In this document: piece by piece, positions 45,616-54,448 of the stretch | Numbering within the stretch: position 1 is the stretch's first letter | Layout: the number at the start of each line of letters is the position of its first letter | Source of the DNA: Pseudomonadota bacterium | GTDB lineage: Bacteria > Pseudomonadota > Alphaproteobacteria > Rhizobiales > Hyphomicrobiaceae | Length of the DNA: 64,000 nt | Reading direction: 5' to 3' | Assembly (NCBI GenBank): GCA_023410905.1 | Contig: JAEYPL010000104.1 | Location: forward strand, 1 to 64,000 | The notes under the pieces: model-generated | Told to the model about the DNA's origin: nothing | What the model saw: the letters and a program-made list of their open reading frames with translations, nothing else | Database searches by the model: none | Position numbers and translations under genes: made by a program

Positions 45616-46764
45616 ATGGTCTTGCGTTGCACCGACGTGCACGCGCCCGGAGCGGAGAACGGCAGCGGATCGCCGGACGCGTACCGCCAGACCTTTCCGG
45701 CTGCCTATCGCGCGCAGATCGCCGACTTTGCCGAGAGCAGCCGTAATATCGAGGATCTGGGCGCATCCTTCCCGGCGCTCCTGTTCGCGCTGGCGACCGG
45801 ATACGCCACGCCGGAGCGCCGACATGATGCGCTCGAAGCCATTCTCGCCGGCCGCAAGCTCAAGGCCGCAGCGGAGCTTCTCGGCCTACCCTTATGGCTG
45901 CGGCGTCTTCCGCCGGCGGCACTGACGGGGCCACTCCCGGTTCTGCCGGATGATCCCGAATTCGCCCTGGTCATCGTGCCCGCATTGCCGCGTCAGCCCG
46001 AGGCCATGCTCCCCTGGCTCGATTTCATCAGCCTCGCGGACCGTCTCGCAGGTCGTGACATCGCGACATGGTTCGCGCGGCACGCGCGGCTCGTGCCGCC
46101 CGCAGCCACGACGGCCGATGCACTGTGGATGCTGGCCTGGGCCTTCTATGCCAAGCGTCCGGATACGCTCGCCGGACGCATCCAGCGTCGCGCCTGGACC
46201 GCGCGGACCGGGCCACGTTCGGCACGCGACGAGACTGCGAACTGGCGCAAGCGCATCGAGGGACTACTGGCGCTCGGCAGCGGCTTTCCCAATACGTGGT
46301 TCGCCGACGGATCGGCCATGGGCTACGAGTTCGTCGCTTTGAAAGGCCCCGAGGACCTGTTCGCGGAATGCGCATCCATGCGCAACTGCCTCGATCTCTA
46401 TGCCCTGCGGCTCGGCCACATGCGCTCGCGCCTTTTCAGTGTGCGCAATCGCGGCAAGCCGGTCGCAACGCTGGAGCTTGGCCTGCGCAGCGACGAGGTG
46501 GGTGTGCCCTTCATCGTCCAGCTCAGAGGCATAGGCAATCGCCGCGCTGCTCCTGCCGTCTGGCAGGCTGTTCACGCATGGATGGGCGGCCAGTCGTTTG
46601 CCCATCTCGATCGCACGCCGCGGCCGAAGCGCATGTCGCTCGTGCTGAGGCGCGGGCTGTGGGCGCCCCTGACGGCGGCTGCCACCGCCATCGGCATGAG
46701 CGACCGCATCGAACCCCTGACAATCGGCCGCGCACCCGCGCGCCGCAAATCGACGTCACGCTGA
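45616..46764 (+). CDS. PcfJ-like domain protein
   Basis: A 382-residue cytosolic protein. The last third has ECASMRNCLDLYALRLGHMRSRLFSVRNRGKPVATLELG and FIVQLRGIGNRRAAPAVWQAVHAWM, which matches my memory of the PcfJ-like pattern M-x-x-C-x-x-Y ... S-x-R...A-T-x-E/L ... Q-x-x-G-x-x-N. PcfJ is known from conjugative plasmids, but relatives also sit in ordinary chromosomes with unknown function. The N-terminal two-thirds are Leu/Ala-rich helical. ATG 45616 follows AGCGGAGG; the frame continues upstream to 45376 but without support. It is divergent from sucD. Confidence 0.7.
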   Translation: MVLRCTDVHAPGAENGSGSPDAYRQTFPAAYRAQIADFAESSRNIEDLGASFPALLFALATGYATPERRHDALEAILAGRKLKAAAELLGLPLWLRRLPPAALTGPLPVLPDDPEFALVIVPALPRQPEAMLPWLDFISLADRLAGRDIATWFARHARLVPPAATTADALWMLAWAFYAKRPDTLAGRIQRRAWTARTGPRSARDETANWRKRIEGLLALGSGFPNTWFADGSAMGYEFVALKGPEDLFAECASMRNCLDLYALRLGHMRSRLFSVRNRGKPVATLELGLRSDEVGVPFIVQLRGIGNRRAAPAVWQAVHAWMGGQSFAHLDRTPRPKRMSLVLRRGLWAPLTAAATAIGMSDRIEPLTIGRAPARRKSTSR

Positions 46765-46784
46765 GGGCAATCGCTTCCCGCAGC

Positions 46785-47795
46785 TTACTTCTGCAGTCCG
46801 AAAGCCGCCGCGAGCTGCTTCAACGTGCGCGTGCGGACCTCATAGGAAGGTGCGATCGCAACGACGACCACCTCGTCGGCATTGAACTCCGCCCTGACAT
46901 CGGTGATGCGCGTCGCCACCTCGTCGACGGAACCGATCGTCGCGCGTGGCCGCTCGCGGGCGGCAATCGACGCCTCACGCTCCGACATCTGGTAGGCGGC
47001 CGCCTCCTCGAGCGTCAGCAGCGGCTTGTTGATGCCCATGGCCGCCCATGCCCAGCGGATAAGCATGGCTTTCTCGATGAGCTGCGCCTCCTCAGGGCTA
47101 TCGGCGACGAGCGCGATCATGGCGAGCGCCAGACGCGGCGTATCATCATGGCCTTTGCGGAAGTGCTCGCGATAGGCGTGCGCGACCTGCGCGCCGGTAT
47201 AGGCATTGATGAAGTGCGCGAACGCGAACTGCATCCCGAGATGCGCGGCGAACGACGCGCCACCCGTCGATGAGCCGAGCACCCACATCTCCGGATTGGT
47301 TGGCCCGACCGGATTGGCGATCTCGCCGTGGAGCGGATGGCCGTCCGGTACCGTCCCCTTGAAGAGCGCCGAAAGCTCCATGAGCTGGCGCACGAAGCCC
47401 TCTTCACTGTCGATGGGCTTGCCATCGAACAGCACGCGTGCCGTGCGCGGATGTCCGCCCGGCGCGCGCCCGAGACCGAGATCGATGCGGCCCGGATAGA
47501 GCGCTTCGAGCATCTTGAACTGCTCGGCGATCTTGAAGCTCGCATAGTAGGGCAGCATGATGCCGCCCGTGCCGATGCGGATGCGTTTGGTCTCCGCACC
47601 GAGACGCGCGAGCAGAATCTCCGGGCTCGCATCGGCAAGCCCCAGCAGCCCGTGATGCTCGGCGAGCCAATACCGGTGATAGCCCAGCTGGTCGGCGAGC
47701 CGCGCGAGCTCGATCGTCGATTGAATGGCCTCGGCCGGCGTCGCACCACCGATGATGGGCGACTGATCCAGCACGGAGATGGGAAAGTCTGCCAT
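46785..47795 (-). CDS. Luciferase-like (LLM class) flavin-dependent oxidoreductase
   Basis: A 336-residue TIM-barrel flavoprotein. LDQSPIIGGATPAEAIQSTIELARLADQLGYHRYWLAEHHG is the family N-terminal signature (YWLAEHH), followed by IGTGGIMLPYYASFKIAEQFKMLEALYPGRIDLGLGRAPGG. This YwlC/YhbW-like group uses reduced FMN; the substrate is unknown. The C-terminal part includes ERPRATIGSVDEVATRI. The frame extends 11 residues upstream to 47828 but that region is part of an inverted repeat, so I start at 47795 (MADFPISVLDQ). Convergent with the PcfJ-like gene. Confidence 0.92.
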   Translation of the reverse strand: MADFPISVLDQSPIIGGATPAEAIQSTIELARLADQLGYHRYWLAEHHGLLGLADASPEILLARLGAETKRIRIGTGGIMLPYYASFKIAEQFKMLEALYPGRIDLGLGRAPGGHPRTARVLFDGKPIDSEEGFVRQLMELSALFKGTVPDGHPLHGEIANPVGPTNPEMWVLGSSTGGASFAAHLGMQFAFAHFINAYTGAQVAHAYREHFRKGHDDTPRLALAMIALVADSPEEAQLIEKAMLIRWAWAAMGINKPLLTLEEAAAYQMSEREASIAARERPRATIGSVDEVATRITDVRAEFNADEVVVVAIAPSYEVRTRTLKQLAAAFGLQK

Positions 47796-47803
47796 CAAGT
47801 CTG

Positions 47804-47969
47804 GTGTCCCAATTCCGAAGTTCGCCACGCCTCGATGCTAGTGTTCCGAGCGAACTTCGGAATTAAAAGGGACACTAGAATCATGGATTTGCTAGTGTGA
47901 TTCAGATCGAGAAAATTCGCTCGATCCCGCGCACCAAGTGGTGGCGAGTTTCTCGATCATCACACTAGC
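47804..47969. repeat. Two adjacent long inverted repeats (REP/MITE-like)
   Basis: Repeat 1: GTGTCCC-AATTCCGAAGTTCGC (47804-47825) pairs with GCGAACTTCGGAATT-AAAA-GGGACAC (47850-47875); both stem halves are perfect, with AAAA as a bulge. Repeat 2: GCTAGTGTGAT-TCA-GATCGAGAAAATTCGC (47891-47920) pairs with GGCGAGTTTCTCGATCATCACACTAGC (47943-47969), nearly perfect. The two units share the end wording CTAGTGT. Repeat 2 runs into the stop codon of the rhodanese gene. Together they fill the gap between two minus-strand genes. Confidence 0.75.
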
Positions 47970-48375
47970 GCGGCTTCTTGACGTACTCTTCGACCGGACC
48001 GCCGGCTTCCTTCCAGCCTTTGAAGCCGCCGAGAATGTGTGCGACGGGCTTCAGCCCCATGTCCTGGGCGGTTTTGGCGGCAAGCGCCGAGCGCATCGCG
48101 CCCGCGCAGAAGAAGACGAATTTCTTGTCCTCGCCGAACTTCTCTTTGTAGTAGGGGCTCGCCGGATCGATCCAGAACTCGAGCATACCGCGCGTCACGT
48201 GGAAGGCGCCGGGCACCTTGCCATCACGCTCCAACTCGCGCGGATCACGGATATCGACAAGAACGATATCGGGGTTTCCATGCAGCTTGATGGCCTCCTC
48301 CGGCGGGATCTCCTCGATCTGCGCCTTGGCCTCTTTCACCATCGTCATGACGCTGTTCGTGATCTTCTGGGCCAT
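47965..48375 (-). CDS. Rhodanese-like domain protein
   Basis: A 136-residue single-domain rhodanese. Typical parts are IVLVDIRDPRELERDGKVPGAFHV, and the active-site loop FFCAGAMRSALAA with the catalytic Cys and the closing Arg (C-A-G-A-M-R). A short N-terminal helix (about 1-20) precedes the domain. It may transfer sulfur from thiosulfate or a persulfide. The TAGGAG site lies nine bases before ATG 48375. The stop lies inside an inverted repeat. Confidence 0.88.
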   Translation of the reverse strand: MAQKITNSVMTMVKEAKAQIEEIPPEEAIKLHGNPDIVLVDIRDPRELERDGKVPGAFHVTRGMLEFWIDPASPYYKEKFGEDKKFVFFCAGAMRSALAAKTAQDMGLKPVAHILGGFKGWKEAGGPVEEYVKKPR

Positions 48376-48540
48376 CGATCGGCTCCTAGCTCGAGATGTT
48401 TGAAACATGTGTCGAATGGACGATCGCACTGCCTGCAATGAACGGCAAGTGTGCTGCCCTGCGCGCACCGACACGCATCCATGCACTTGACGACGCGTTG
48501 TAAGCACGCTTAACACCCGAAGTGGTTGATGGAGATGCCT

Positions 48541-48969
48541 ATGAGCACCGCCTACGACAGCAGCAACATCTTCGCCAAGATCCTGCGCGGCGAGCTACCG
48601 GCGCACAAGGTTTACGAGGACGCCGACACGCTTGCGTTCATGGACATCATGCCGCGTTCGCGCGGACATTCGCTCGTGATCCCGAAGACGCCGGCACGCA
48701 ATATTCTCGATGCGAGCCCGGCGCAGCTAGCAGCCTGCCTCGCAACGGCGCAGAAGATCGGCCGCGCATCGCTCAAGGCCTTCGATGCAGATGGTATCAC
48801 GCTGCAGCAGTTCAACGAGCAGGCCGGCGGACAGGTGGTCTTCCACCTTCATTTTCACGTCCTACCGCGCTGGAACAGCCAGAAGCTGCAGCCGCACACG
48901 GGCCAGATGGAAAAGCAGGAAGTGCTCGCGGCCAATGCGGAGAAGCTGCGGCTGGCGCTTGGTACCTAG
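48541..48969 (+). CDS. HIT-family nucleotide hydrolase/transferase
   Basis: A 142-residue HIT protein (Hint/Fhit-like group). The catalytic triad His-x-His-x-His is seen in VVFHLHFHVLPRW near residue 105. IFAKILRGELPAHKVYEDADTLAFMDIMPRSRGHSLVIPK is the standard N-terminal part. Likely activity: hydrolysis of nucleoside phosphoramidates or dinucleoside polyphosphates. ATG 48541 follows GGAGA; other in-frame ATGs a few codons upstream have no site. Convergent with the next gene, overlapping by four bases. Confidence 0.93.
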   Translation: MSTAYDSSNIFAKILRGELPAHKVYEDADTLAFMDIMPRSRGHSLVIPKTPARNILDASPAQLAACLATAQKIGRASLKAFDADGITLQQFNEQAGGQVVFHLHFHVLPRWNSQKLQPHTGQMEKQEVLAANAEKLRLALGT

Positions 48970-49922
48970 ATCGTTGCCGGAACGGGCTCGGCGCGTGAGC
49001 CCTGACTGGAGCGCAGGAACGCGTAGGCTGCGTAATACGCGAGCGCAGCAGCGGCAAGGCCCGCGAAAATGTCGACCAGGTGATGTCCGCCGTGGACGAC
49101 CGTGCTCGGCAGAATAAGCAGATTGAGGCCAAGCGCCCACGGGCGTATCCGCCGGAAAGTCCACCAAGCCAGCGCCGCGTGCACAGCCATGATCGTGTGG
49201 AACGACGGCGTCGCGATCACCCCCAGCGCATCCTTGGGTGAGATCATTCGGGGGCCCTCGACGATGAGCCTCTGTAGCTCCGTGCCGTACGCCGTGCCGA
49301 CCACAGGCTGAAGCTGCGACTGCACCGTCTCGTTGATGTCGTAGATGATTGCAGTGCCGAACGATGGAAACAGCGTCCAGACGGCAATCGTGATGAGCGT
49401 GCCGATGACTGTCGCCATCATCAATGTATGAAGCTCGAATGTGCGACCGGTGAACCCCAAGGCGCCTATGAGCAGACAGTATTGCGGCAGCCAGGAGAGG
49501 TACGCGAACCACATGATCTTGCCGGCCAGCGGATAGCTCGCGGCCAGCTCCATCGCATCCGGCCAATGAAAGCCGATCATGGCGTCCATGTTCACGAGCC
49601 ATGGATCGATCGGCGCTCGCCAGACGGGCAAGAACTGATAGGTGAATGCCGTGGCTACGGGCGAGAACATGAGAAAGCACGCAGCCGAGATCAGGGTATT
49701 CGCCGCGGCGGTATTGCGATCACATATCCGAAAGTAGAGGCCGAGCCCAATCAGCGGCCCTGTGCACGCGAAGACGAAGGCGTAGGTCGCCCAATCGACG
49801 CGCGTACCGCGCAAGCCAACCACCACGACACACACGGCGGCAAGCACGAGCATGGCGGTGAACATGAACCGCTCAGCCGGCATCAGCAGCGTCGCGTCAA
49901 CAGATCCTTTACCAAGCCGCAT
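48966..49922 (-). CDS. PAP2-superfamily membrane phosphatase-like protein
   Basis: A 318-residue, six- to seven-helix inner-membrane protein of the phosphatidic-acid-phosphatase superfamily (inositol-phosphoryl-ceramide-synthase-like, PAP2_3). The catalytic regions are ATPSFHTIMAVHAALAWW (first His) and HGGHHLVDIFAGL (second His and Asp). Predicted helices are about 20-37, 46-64, 78-95, 131-150, 160-182, 240-257 and 276-297. It may act on a lipid phosphate or transfer a phospho-head group; substrate unknown. Its stop overlaps the HIT gene stop (convergent). Confidence 0.85.
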   Translation of the reverse strand: MRLGKGSVDATLLMPAERFMFTAMLVLAAVCVVVVGLRGTRVDWATYAFVFACTGPLIGLGLYFRICDRNTAAANTLISAACFLMFSPVATAFTYQFLPVWRAPIDPWLVNMDAMIGFHWPDAMELAASYPLAGKIMWFAYLSWLPQYCLLIGALGFTGRTFELHTLMMATVIGTLITIAVWTLFPSFGTAIIYDINETVQSQLQPVVGTAYGTELQRLIVEGPRMISPKDALGVIATPSFHTIMAVHAALAWWTFRRIRPWALGLNLLILPSTVVHGGHHLVDIFAGLAAAALAYYAAYAFLRSSQGSRAEPVPATI

Positions 49923-49992
49923 CTACGCCCCCCAAGCATCGGGTGGCGCAGCCTAGAGCGGGGCCCTTTCAATTCCGTTACGTTTGGGCCGT

Positions 49993-50346
49993 CTACCCGA
50001 GAAGCGCGTAGAACGCGAGCAGCGCAAGTGTGCCGACCACGACACCGGCGCCCAGGCTCTTGCCGAACGCATAGAAAGCCGCGATGCCGGCTGCGACGGC
50101 GGCATAGCGCGTCGGCGCGCTGAGCATCGCCATGGCCCCCGTCGGCACGACCACCAGCCGCGCGACGAGCCCTGCGACGATTGCCGAGGAAACCGCGCGC
50201 ACCCAGATGAACACCTCGCCATTCGGATCGAGGTCACGTCCGATGAGTGCGCCAGCCCAGCGCCAGGGCTCGCTCGCGAGAAAGCCCGCGACGAAGAAGG
50301 GCAAGTAGCCGCCCCACGTGCCCCACACGCCCGGGAGACTGCTCAT
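49993..50346 (-). CDS. azlD: Branched-chain amino acid transport protein AzlD-like
   Basis: A 117-residue membrane protein with about four helices (12-25, 49-66, 79-96, 101-116), the AzlD fold. LPFFVAGFLASEPWRWAGALIGRDLDPNGEVFIWVRAVSSAIVAGLVARL is characteristic. AzlC and AzlD together export branched-chain amino acids or analogues. The ATG overlaps the azlC stop by four bases (ATGA), so translation is coupled. Some extra minus-strand sequence upstream is open but lies inside azlC. Confidence 0.85.
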   Translation of the reverse strand: MSSLPGVWGTWGGYLPFFVAGFLASEPWRWAGALIGRDLDPNGEVFIWVRAVSSAIVAGLVARLVVVPTGAMAMLSAPTRYAAVAAGIAAFYAFGKSLGAGVVVGTLALLAFYALLG

Positions 50347-51083
50347 GCCCGCCTCCTGCGGCCGAGCGCCCAGGCGAGCGTGCCGCCGGCAAGGCCCGTG
50401 ATCAGAAGGTCGAAGCCCGGCACCCAGAGGTAGGCGAGCGGCGCGATGACGACGCCCGCAATGATGGCGAGGTAGTCCGTTCGGGCACGCGACGTTTCGA
50501 TCATCGCGAGGAGGAATGTCAGCGGCATGGTGAAAAGCAGCGCCGCCGCCATCCACTGCGGGAGCGTGCCGGCGGCAAGATAGCCGAGCGCTGTCGCGAC
50601 CAGCGTGCCGGTAAGAATGCCGACGCCGATGCCGAGATAATAGACGAGGCGCACCTCTGCAGGCGCGGTCGGCAGTCGCCGCAAGCCCTCGATCCACACG
50701 GTAACGGCGACAAAATGCACGACCAGCAGCTCATGCCAGCGCGGACCGCCATGCCCTCGGAGCCACGGCATGAGCACGACAGTCATCGGCAGAAAGCGTA
50801 CGGCCGTTAGGCTGACGGCAAGAGCAGCTGCCGCGAGTGAAGCGCCGCGCGCGGCGTGATCCGCGAGCACGACCTGCGCCGGGAGCGCCTGCAGAAAGAT
50901 CGGCAACGCCAGCGCCTGGCCGAGTGTGAGCCCCACCTCGCGTGCGAAGGCGCCATAGCCGAGGATGCCGGCATAAAGCACCAACGCCGGCACGCCGAAC
51001 ATGGCGAGCATGCCGCGCCAGAAGGCGCTCATTCGCGTCATGGTCTGCGTCGAGGGCTCGGGCGTGGTGGAAGGCTCGGTCAT
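50343..51083 (-). CDS. azlC: AzlC-family inner-membrane permease
   Basis: A 246-residue permease with several predicted helices; FWRGMLAMFGVPALVLYAGILGYGAFAREVGL and LAVSLTAVRFLPMTVVLMPWLRG are AzlC signatures. It forms a branched-chain amino acid exporter with AzlD, which follows directly. The start MTEPSTTPEP is uncertain because no Shine-Dalgarno site is visible; an internal Met (MSAFWRGM, 17 codons later) is possible. It is downstream of clpA but separated by a terminator. Confidence 0.88.
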   Translation of the reverse strand: MTEPSTTPEPSTQTMTRMSAFWRGMLAMFGVPALVLYAGILGYGAFAREVGLTLGQALALPIFLQALPAQVVLADHAARGASLAAAALAVSLTAVRFLPMTVVLMPWLRGHGGPRWHELLVVHFVAVTVWIEGLRRLPTAPAEVRLVYYLGIGVGILTGTLVATALGYLAAGTLPQWMAAALLFTMPLTFLLAMIETSRARTDYLAIIAGVVIAPLAYLWVPGFDLLITGLAGGTLAWALGRRRRA

Positions 51084-51121
51084 GACGGCCCGATCGGGAG
51101 GAGATTGCGCGAGCGAACGCC

Positions 51122-51156
51122 CAAACATGAAAATGCCCGCCGGTAAGGCGGGCATT
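51122..51156 (-). terminator. Rho-independent terminator of clpA
   Basis: On the minus strand AATGCCCGCC and GGCGGGCATT (ten base pairs) enclose a five-base loop, followed by TTCATGTTT. It is 29 bases after the clpA stop. Confidence 0.8.
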
Positions 51157-51184
51157 CCCTGTCTACGTTGCGTCGCGCGAGGCC

Positions 51185-53644
51185 TCAATCCTCTTTTCGA
51201 CGGCGCGGCACGCTCGGTACGGCACCGGACGGCTTCTTCGGACCGGAGATCGAACGCTTGGGTCCGGCCCCCACCAGAGCATCGCCCGGAGGATCATCGT
51301 CGACGACATCATCGTCGTCCTCTTCTTCCTCCGCCTTGATCTTGGCCTGCTTCACGGCCGGATCTGCCGGGATGTACTCGAAAGCCAGCTTCTGATCCTC
51401 GCCCTCGCCTTCGGTGGTAATCTTGACGATCCCGCCGTGCTCGAGCTTGCCGAACAGAAGCTCCTCGGCGAGCGGCTTCTTGATGTACTCCTGGATGACA
51501 CGTGCCATGGGCCGGGCGCCGAACTTCTCGTCGTAGCCCTTCTTCACCATCCACCTGGTCGCGCCTTCGCCGAGCTCGATGGTCACGCCGCGGTCGGCAA
51601 GCTGCGCTTCGAGCTGGAAGACGAACTTCTCGACGACCTTGGTGATGACTTCCTCAGGAAGCCCGCTGAACGGCACGACCGCATCGAGCCGGTTGCGGAA
51701 CTCCGGCGTGAACAGCCGGTTGATCGCTTCCGTATCGTCGCCTTCGCGCTTCGTGCGGTTGAAGCCGATCGCCGCCTTAGCCATGTCGGACGCGCCCGCA
51801 TTCGTCGTCATGATGAGGATGACGTTGCGGAAGTCGACCTGCTTGCCGTTGTGGTCGGTCAGCTTGCCATGATCCATGACCTGCAGGAGGATGTTGAACA
51901 GATCCGGATGCGCCTTCTCGATCTCGTCGAGCAGAAGCACGCTGTGCGGATGCTGGTCGATCCCGTCGGTCAAAAGACCGCCTTGGTCGAAGCCGACATA
52001 GCCCGGAGGCGCACCGATGAGGCGCGAAACCGTGTGCTTCTCCATGTATTCCGACATGTCGAAGCGCAGAAGCTCGATACCCATGAGGTTCGCGAGCTGC
52101 TTGGCGACTTCGGTCTTGCCGACGCCCGTCGGACCCGAGAACAGGTAGGAGCCGATCGGCTTCTCCGGTTCACGCAGGCCGGCACGCGCCAGCTTGATCG
52201 CGCTCGACAGTGCCTCGATGGCCTTGTCCTGACCGAAGACGACGCGCTTCAGATCCTTCTCGAGGTTCGACATGACCTCGGCATCGGACTTCGACACGGT
52301 CTTCGGGGGGATGCGCGCCATGGTGGCGATCGTCGCCTCGATCTCGGCAACGCCGATCTTCTTCTTGCGCTTGCCTTCCTCGACCAGCATCTGGCTCGCG
52401 CCCGTCTCGTCGATCACGTCGATCGCCTTGTCGGGCAGCTTGCGGTCGTGGATGTACTTCGCGCTGAGCTCCACCGCGGCCTTGATCGCACCGCGCGTGT
52501 ACTTGAGCTTATGGAAGTTCTCGAAGTACGGCTTCAAGCCCTTCAGGATCTCGATCGTATCCTCGACCGTGGGCTCCTTCACGTCGATCTTCTGGAAGCG
52601 ACGGACGAGTGCGCGATCCTTCTCGAAGTGCTGGCGATACTCCTTGTAGGTGGTCGAACCGATGCAGCGCACCGCGCCCGACTGAAGCGCAGGCTTCAGC
52701 AGATTCGACGCATCCATCGCGCCGCCGGACGTGGCGCCAGCGCCGATCACCGTGTGGATCTCGTCGATGAACAGGATCGCGCCCGGATAGGCCTCGACCT
52801 CCTTCATCACCGCCTTGAGCCGCTCCTCGAAATCACCGCGATAGCGCGTGCCGGCGAGCAGCGCGCCCATGTCGAGCGAGAAGATCGTCGCGTCGCGCAG
52901 AACCTCCGGCACCTCGCCGCGAATGATCTTGCGCGCAAGACCTTCCGCGATAGCGGTCTTGCCGACGCCGGGATCACCGACGAACAGCGGGTTGTTCTTC
53001 TGGCGGCGGCAGAGCACCTGGATGGTGCGCAGCACTTCCGGCAGGCGCCCGATCAGCGGATCGATCTTACCGTCGCGGGCCTTCTTGTTGAGGTTCACGC
53101 AGTAGGTGTTGAGCGCGTCGGCACCCGGCTTCTTTTCACCGGCTGCGCCTTCCGCACCACCTTCCTCGTCGACGCCACGTACCTGGCGCGGCTCGTTCAT
53201 GCCCGGCCGCTTGGCGATGCCATGGCTGATGTACTGCACGGCATCGAAGCGCGTCATCTCCTGCTCCTGCAGGAAGAACGCGGCATGGCTCTCGCGCTCG
53301 GCGAAGAGCGCGACGAGAACTTGCGCGCCGGTCACCTCCTCGCGGCTCGAAGACTGGACGTGCACGACCGCGCGATGGATCACACGCTGGAAGGCCGTGG
53401 TCGGTGCGGCTTCGACAGCGTTCTTCGACACGTGCATGTCGAGCTCCTCGTCGAGGAACTCCGTTACGCGACGGCGGATCTTCTCGATGTCCACGTTGCA
53501 CGCGCGCATGACGCCGGCGGCATCGCCGTCGTCGAGAAGCGCGAGCAGCAAGTGCTCGAGCGTTGCATATTCATGCGACCGCTCGTTGGCATACTCGAGC
53601 GCGCGGTGGAGTGCCTGTTCAAGGCTTTGCGAGAAGGATGGCAA
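51185..53644 (-). CDS. clpA: ATP-dependent Clp protease ATP-binding subunit ClpA
   Basis: An 819-residue AAA+ unfoldase. The N-domain (about 1-145) is followed by two ATPase domains: Walker A GDPGVGKT, Walker B ILFIDEIH in D1; GPTGVGKTE and LLLDEIEKAHPD in D2. IGAPPGYVGFDQGG and the VFQLEAQLADRGV region are typical. ClpA feeds unfolded substrates to ClpP; ClpS, the adaptor, is the next gene upstream. The C-terminus (about 745-819) is a non-family extension rich in Glu and Asp (EEEEDDDD), Pro and basic residues, which I have seen in rhizobial ClpA. Confidence 0.97.
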   Translation of the reverse strand: MPSFSQSLEQALHRALEYANERSHEYATLEHLLLALLDDGDAAGVMRACNVDIEKIRRRVTEFLDEELDMHVSKNAVEAAPTTAFQRVIHRAVVHVQSSSREEVTGAQVLVALFAERESHAAFFLQEQEMTRFDAVQYISHGIAKRPGMNEPRQVRGVDEEGGAEGAAGEKKPGADALNTYCVNLNKKARDGKIDPLIGRLPEVLRTIQVLCRRQKNNPLFVGDPGVGKTAIAEGLARKIIRGEVPEVLRDATIFSLDMGALLAGTRYRGDFEERLKAVMKEVEAYPGAILFIDEIHTVIGAGATSGGAMDASNLLKPALQSGAVRCIGSTTYKEYRQHFEKDRALVRRFQKIDVKEPTVEDTIEILKGLKPYFENFHKLKYTRGAIKAAVELSAKYIHDRKLPDKAIDVIDETGASQMLVEEGKRKKKIGVAEIEATIATMARIPPKTVSKSDAEVMSNLEKDLKRVVFGQDKAIEALSSAIKLARAGLREPEKPIGSYLFSGPTGVGKTEVAKQLANLMGIELLRFDMSEYMEKHTVSRLIGAPPGYVGFDQGGLLTDGIDQHPHSVLLLDEIEKAHPDLFNILLQVMDHGKLTDHNGKQVDFRNVILIMTTNAGASDMAKAAIGFNRTKREGDDTEAINRLFTPEFRNRLDAVVPFSGLPEEVITKVVEKFVFQLEAQLADRGVTIELGEGATRWMVKKGYDEKFGARPMARVIQEYIKKPLAEELLFGKLEHGGIVKITTEGEGEDQKLAFEYIPADPAVKQAKIKAEEEEDDDDVVDDDPPGDALVGAGPKRSISGPKKPSGAVPSVPRRRKED

Positions 53645-53651
53645 GGGCGTC

Positions 53652-54023
53652 CTATTCCTTTTCCATAGTGCACTGCAACGGATGCTGGTTCTGGCGTGCG
53701 AAATCCATCACCTGGGCAACCTTCGTCTCAGCGATCTCGTACGTGTACACCCCACATATGCCGACACCTTTGTGGTGAACGTGCAGCATGATCCGGGTGG
53801 CATCTTCGCGCCCTTTGTTGAAGAAACGCTCAAGTACATGAACGACGAACTCCATAGGCGTGTAGTCATCGTTGAGCAGCAGAACCTTGTAGAGGCTCGG
53901 CCGCTTGGTCTTTGGACGAGTCTTGGTAACGAGGCCGGTCTTGCCTTCGCCGTCGCCACCATCGCCGCCGTCCGCTCCGTTTCCGTTCTTGCCCGCCATC
54001 GTCAGTAAACTTCGCTTCAGCAT
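53652..54023 (-). CDS. clpS: ATP-dependent Clp protease adaptor ClpS
   Basis: A 123-residue N-end-rule adaptor that presents substrates to ClpA. After a Gly/Asp-rich N-terminal tail (about 10-30), the core runs from [29 protein letters not shown] (the hydrophobic pocket and [10 protein letters not shown]) to [23 protein letters not shown] 54023 adds [11 protein letters not shown] 53999 (MAGKNGNG) is an alternative. It lies seven bases before clpA on the same strand. Confidence 0.96.
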   Translation of the reverse strand: MLKRSLLTMAGKNGNGADGGDGGDGEGKTGLVTKTRPKTKRPSLYKVLLLNDDYTPMEFVVHVLERFFNKGREDATRIMLHVHHKGVGICGVYTYEIAETKVAQVMDFARQNQHPLQCTMEKE

Positions 54024-54448
54024 TCCCGAGCCCCAGCACTTCCCAAGCTCGAAAGTCCTAACCGTAAGCTCGCGGCCCCAGCTATAGAGTTCCGGCCGCA
54101 CATCTCCTGCTGAGCGCATTCTAAGGGCAGCGCACGCGGGACTGCAATTCGTTCGATGGTGAAAGCCGGCCCGGGCATCACGTCTTCGCGATCCGGTTAC
54201 GGCGCCACGCCCCCGCTCCACCGGGACATATCTGGTGTCGCACCCGGACAAAATAAAGACCGCCCCGCTCGCAGCGCACCTCTGCCCCGAAAAAGCGGCA
54301 CGGCGCCTCCGCACCCGGCATTCGAGGATCACACAATTCGCTTGCGGGAAGGCCGCTTCGGGGCGTCTCGCTCTTGACCGGCGGCCCGCGATGGCATTCT
54401 GATCGCGCCAGCATACCCGTGCGCTCCTTCGAACCCGGAACCATTCCA
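54024..54448. other. Divergent clpS-FAH gap, 425 bases
   Basis: This gap separates clpS (minus) from the FAH-family gene (plus). No gene, tRNA or repeat is convincing. A possible sigma-70 site for the plus-strand gene is TTGACC (54374-54379) with TCTGAT 18 bases downstream (54398-54403), which is a poor match. Confidence 0.5.
54374..54403 (+). promoter_or_regulatory. Weak promoter candidate before the FAH-family gene
   Basis: TTGACC at 54374-54379 matches five of six -35 bases; TCTGAT at 54398-54403 matches four of six -10 bases with an 18-base spacer. It lies about 45 bases before the start codon. Confidence 0.25.

Noticed and set aside
51437..53668. 743-residue open frame on the plus strand opposite clpA
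   Set aside because: It is exactly antisense to a well-recognised ClpA gene; composition reflects high-GC third-position bias and no family motif is seen.
53106..54008. 300-residue plus-strand frame opposite clpA/clpS
   Set aside because: Shadow over both genes' conserved regions.
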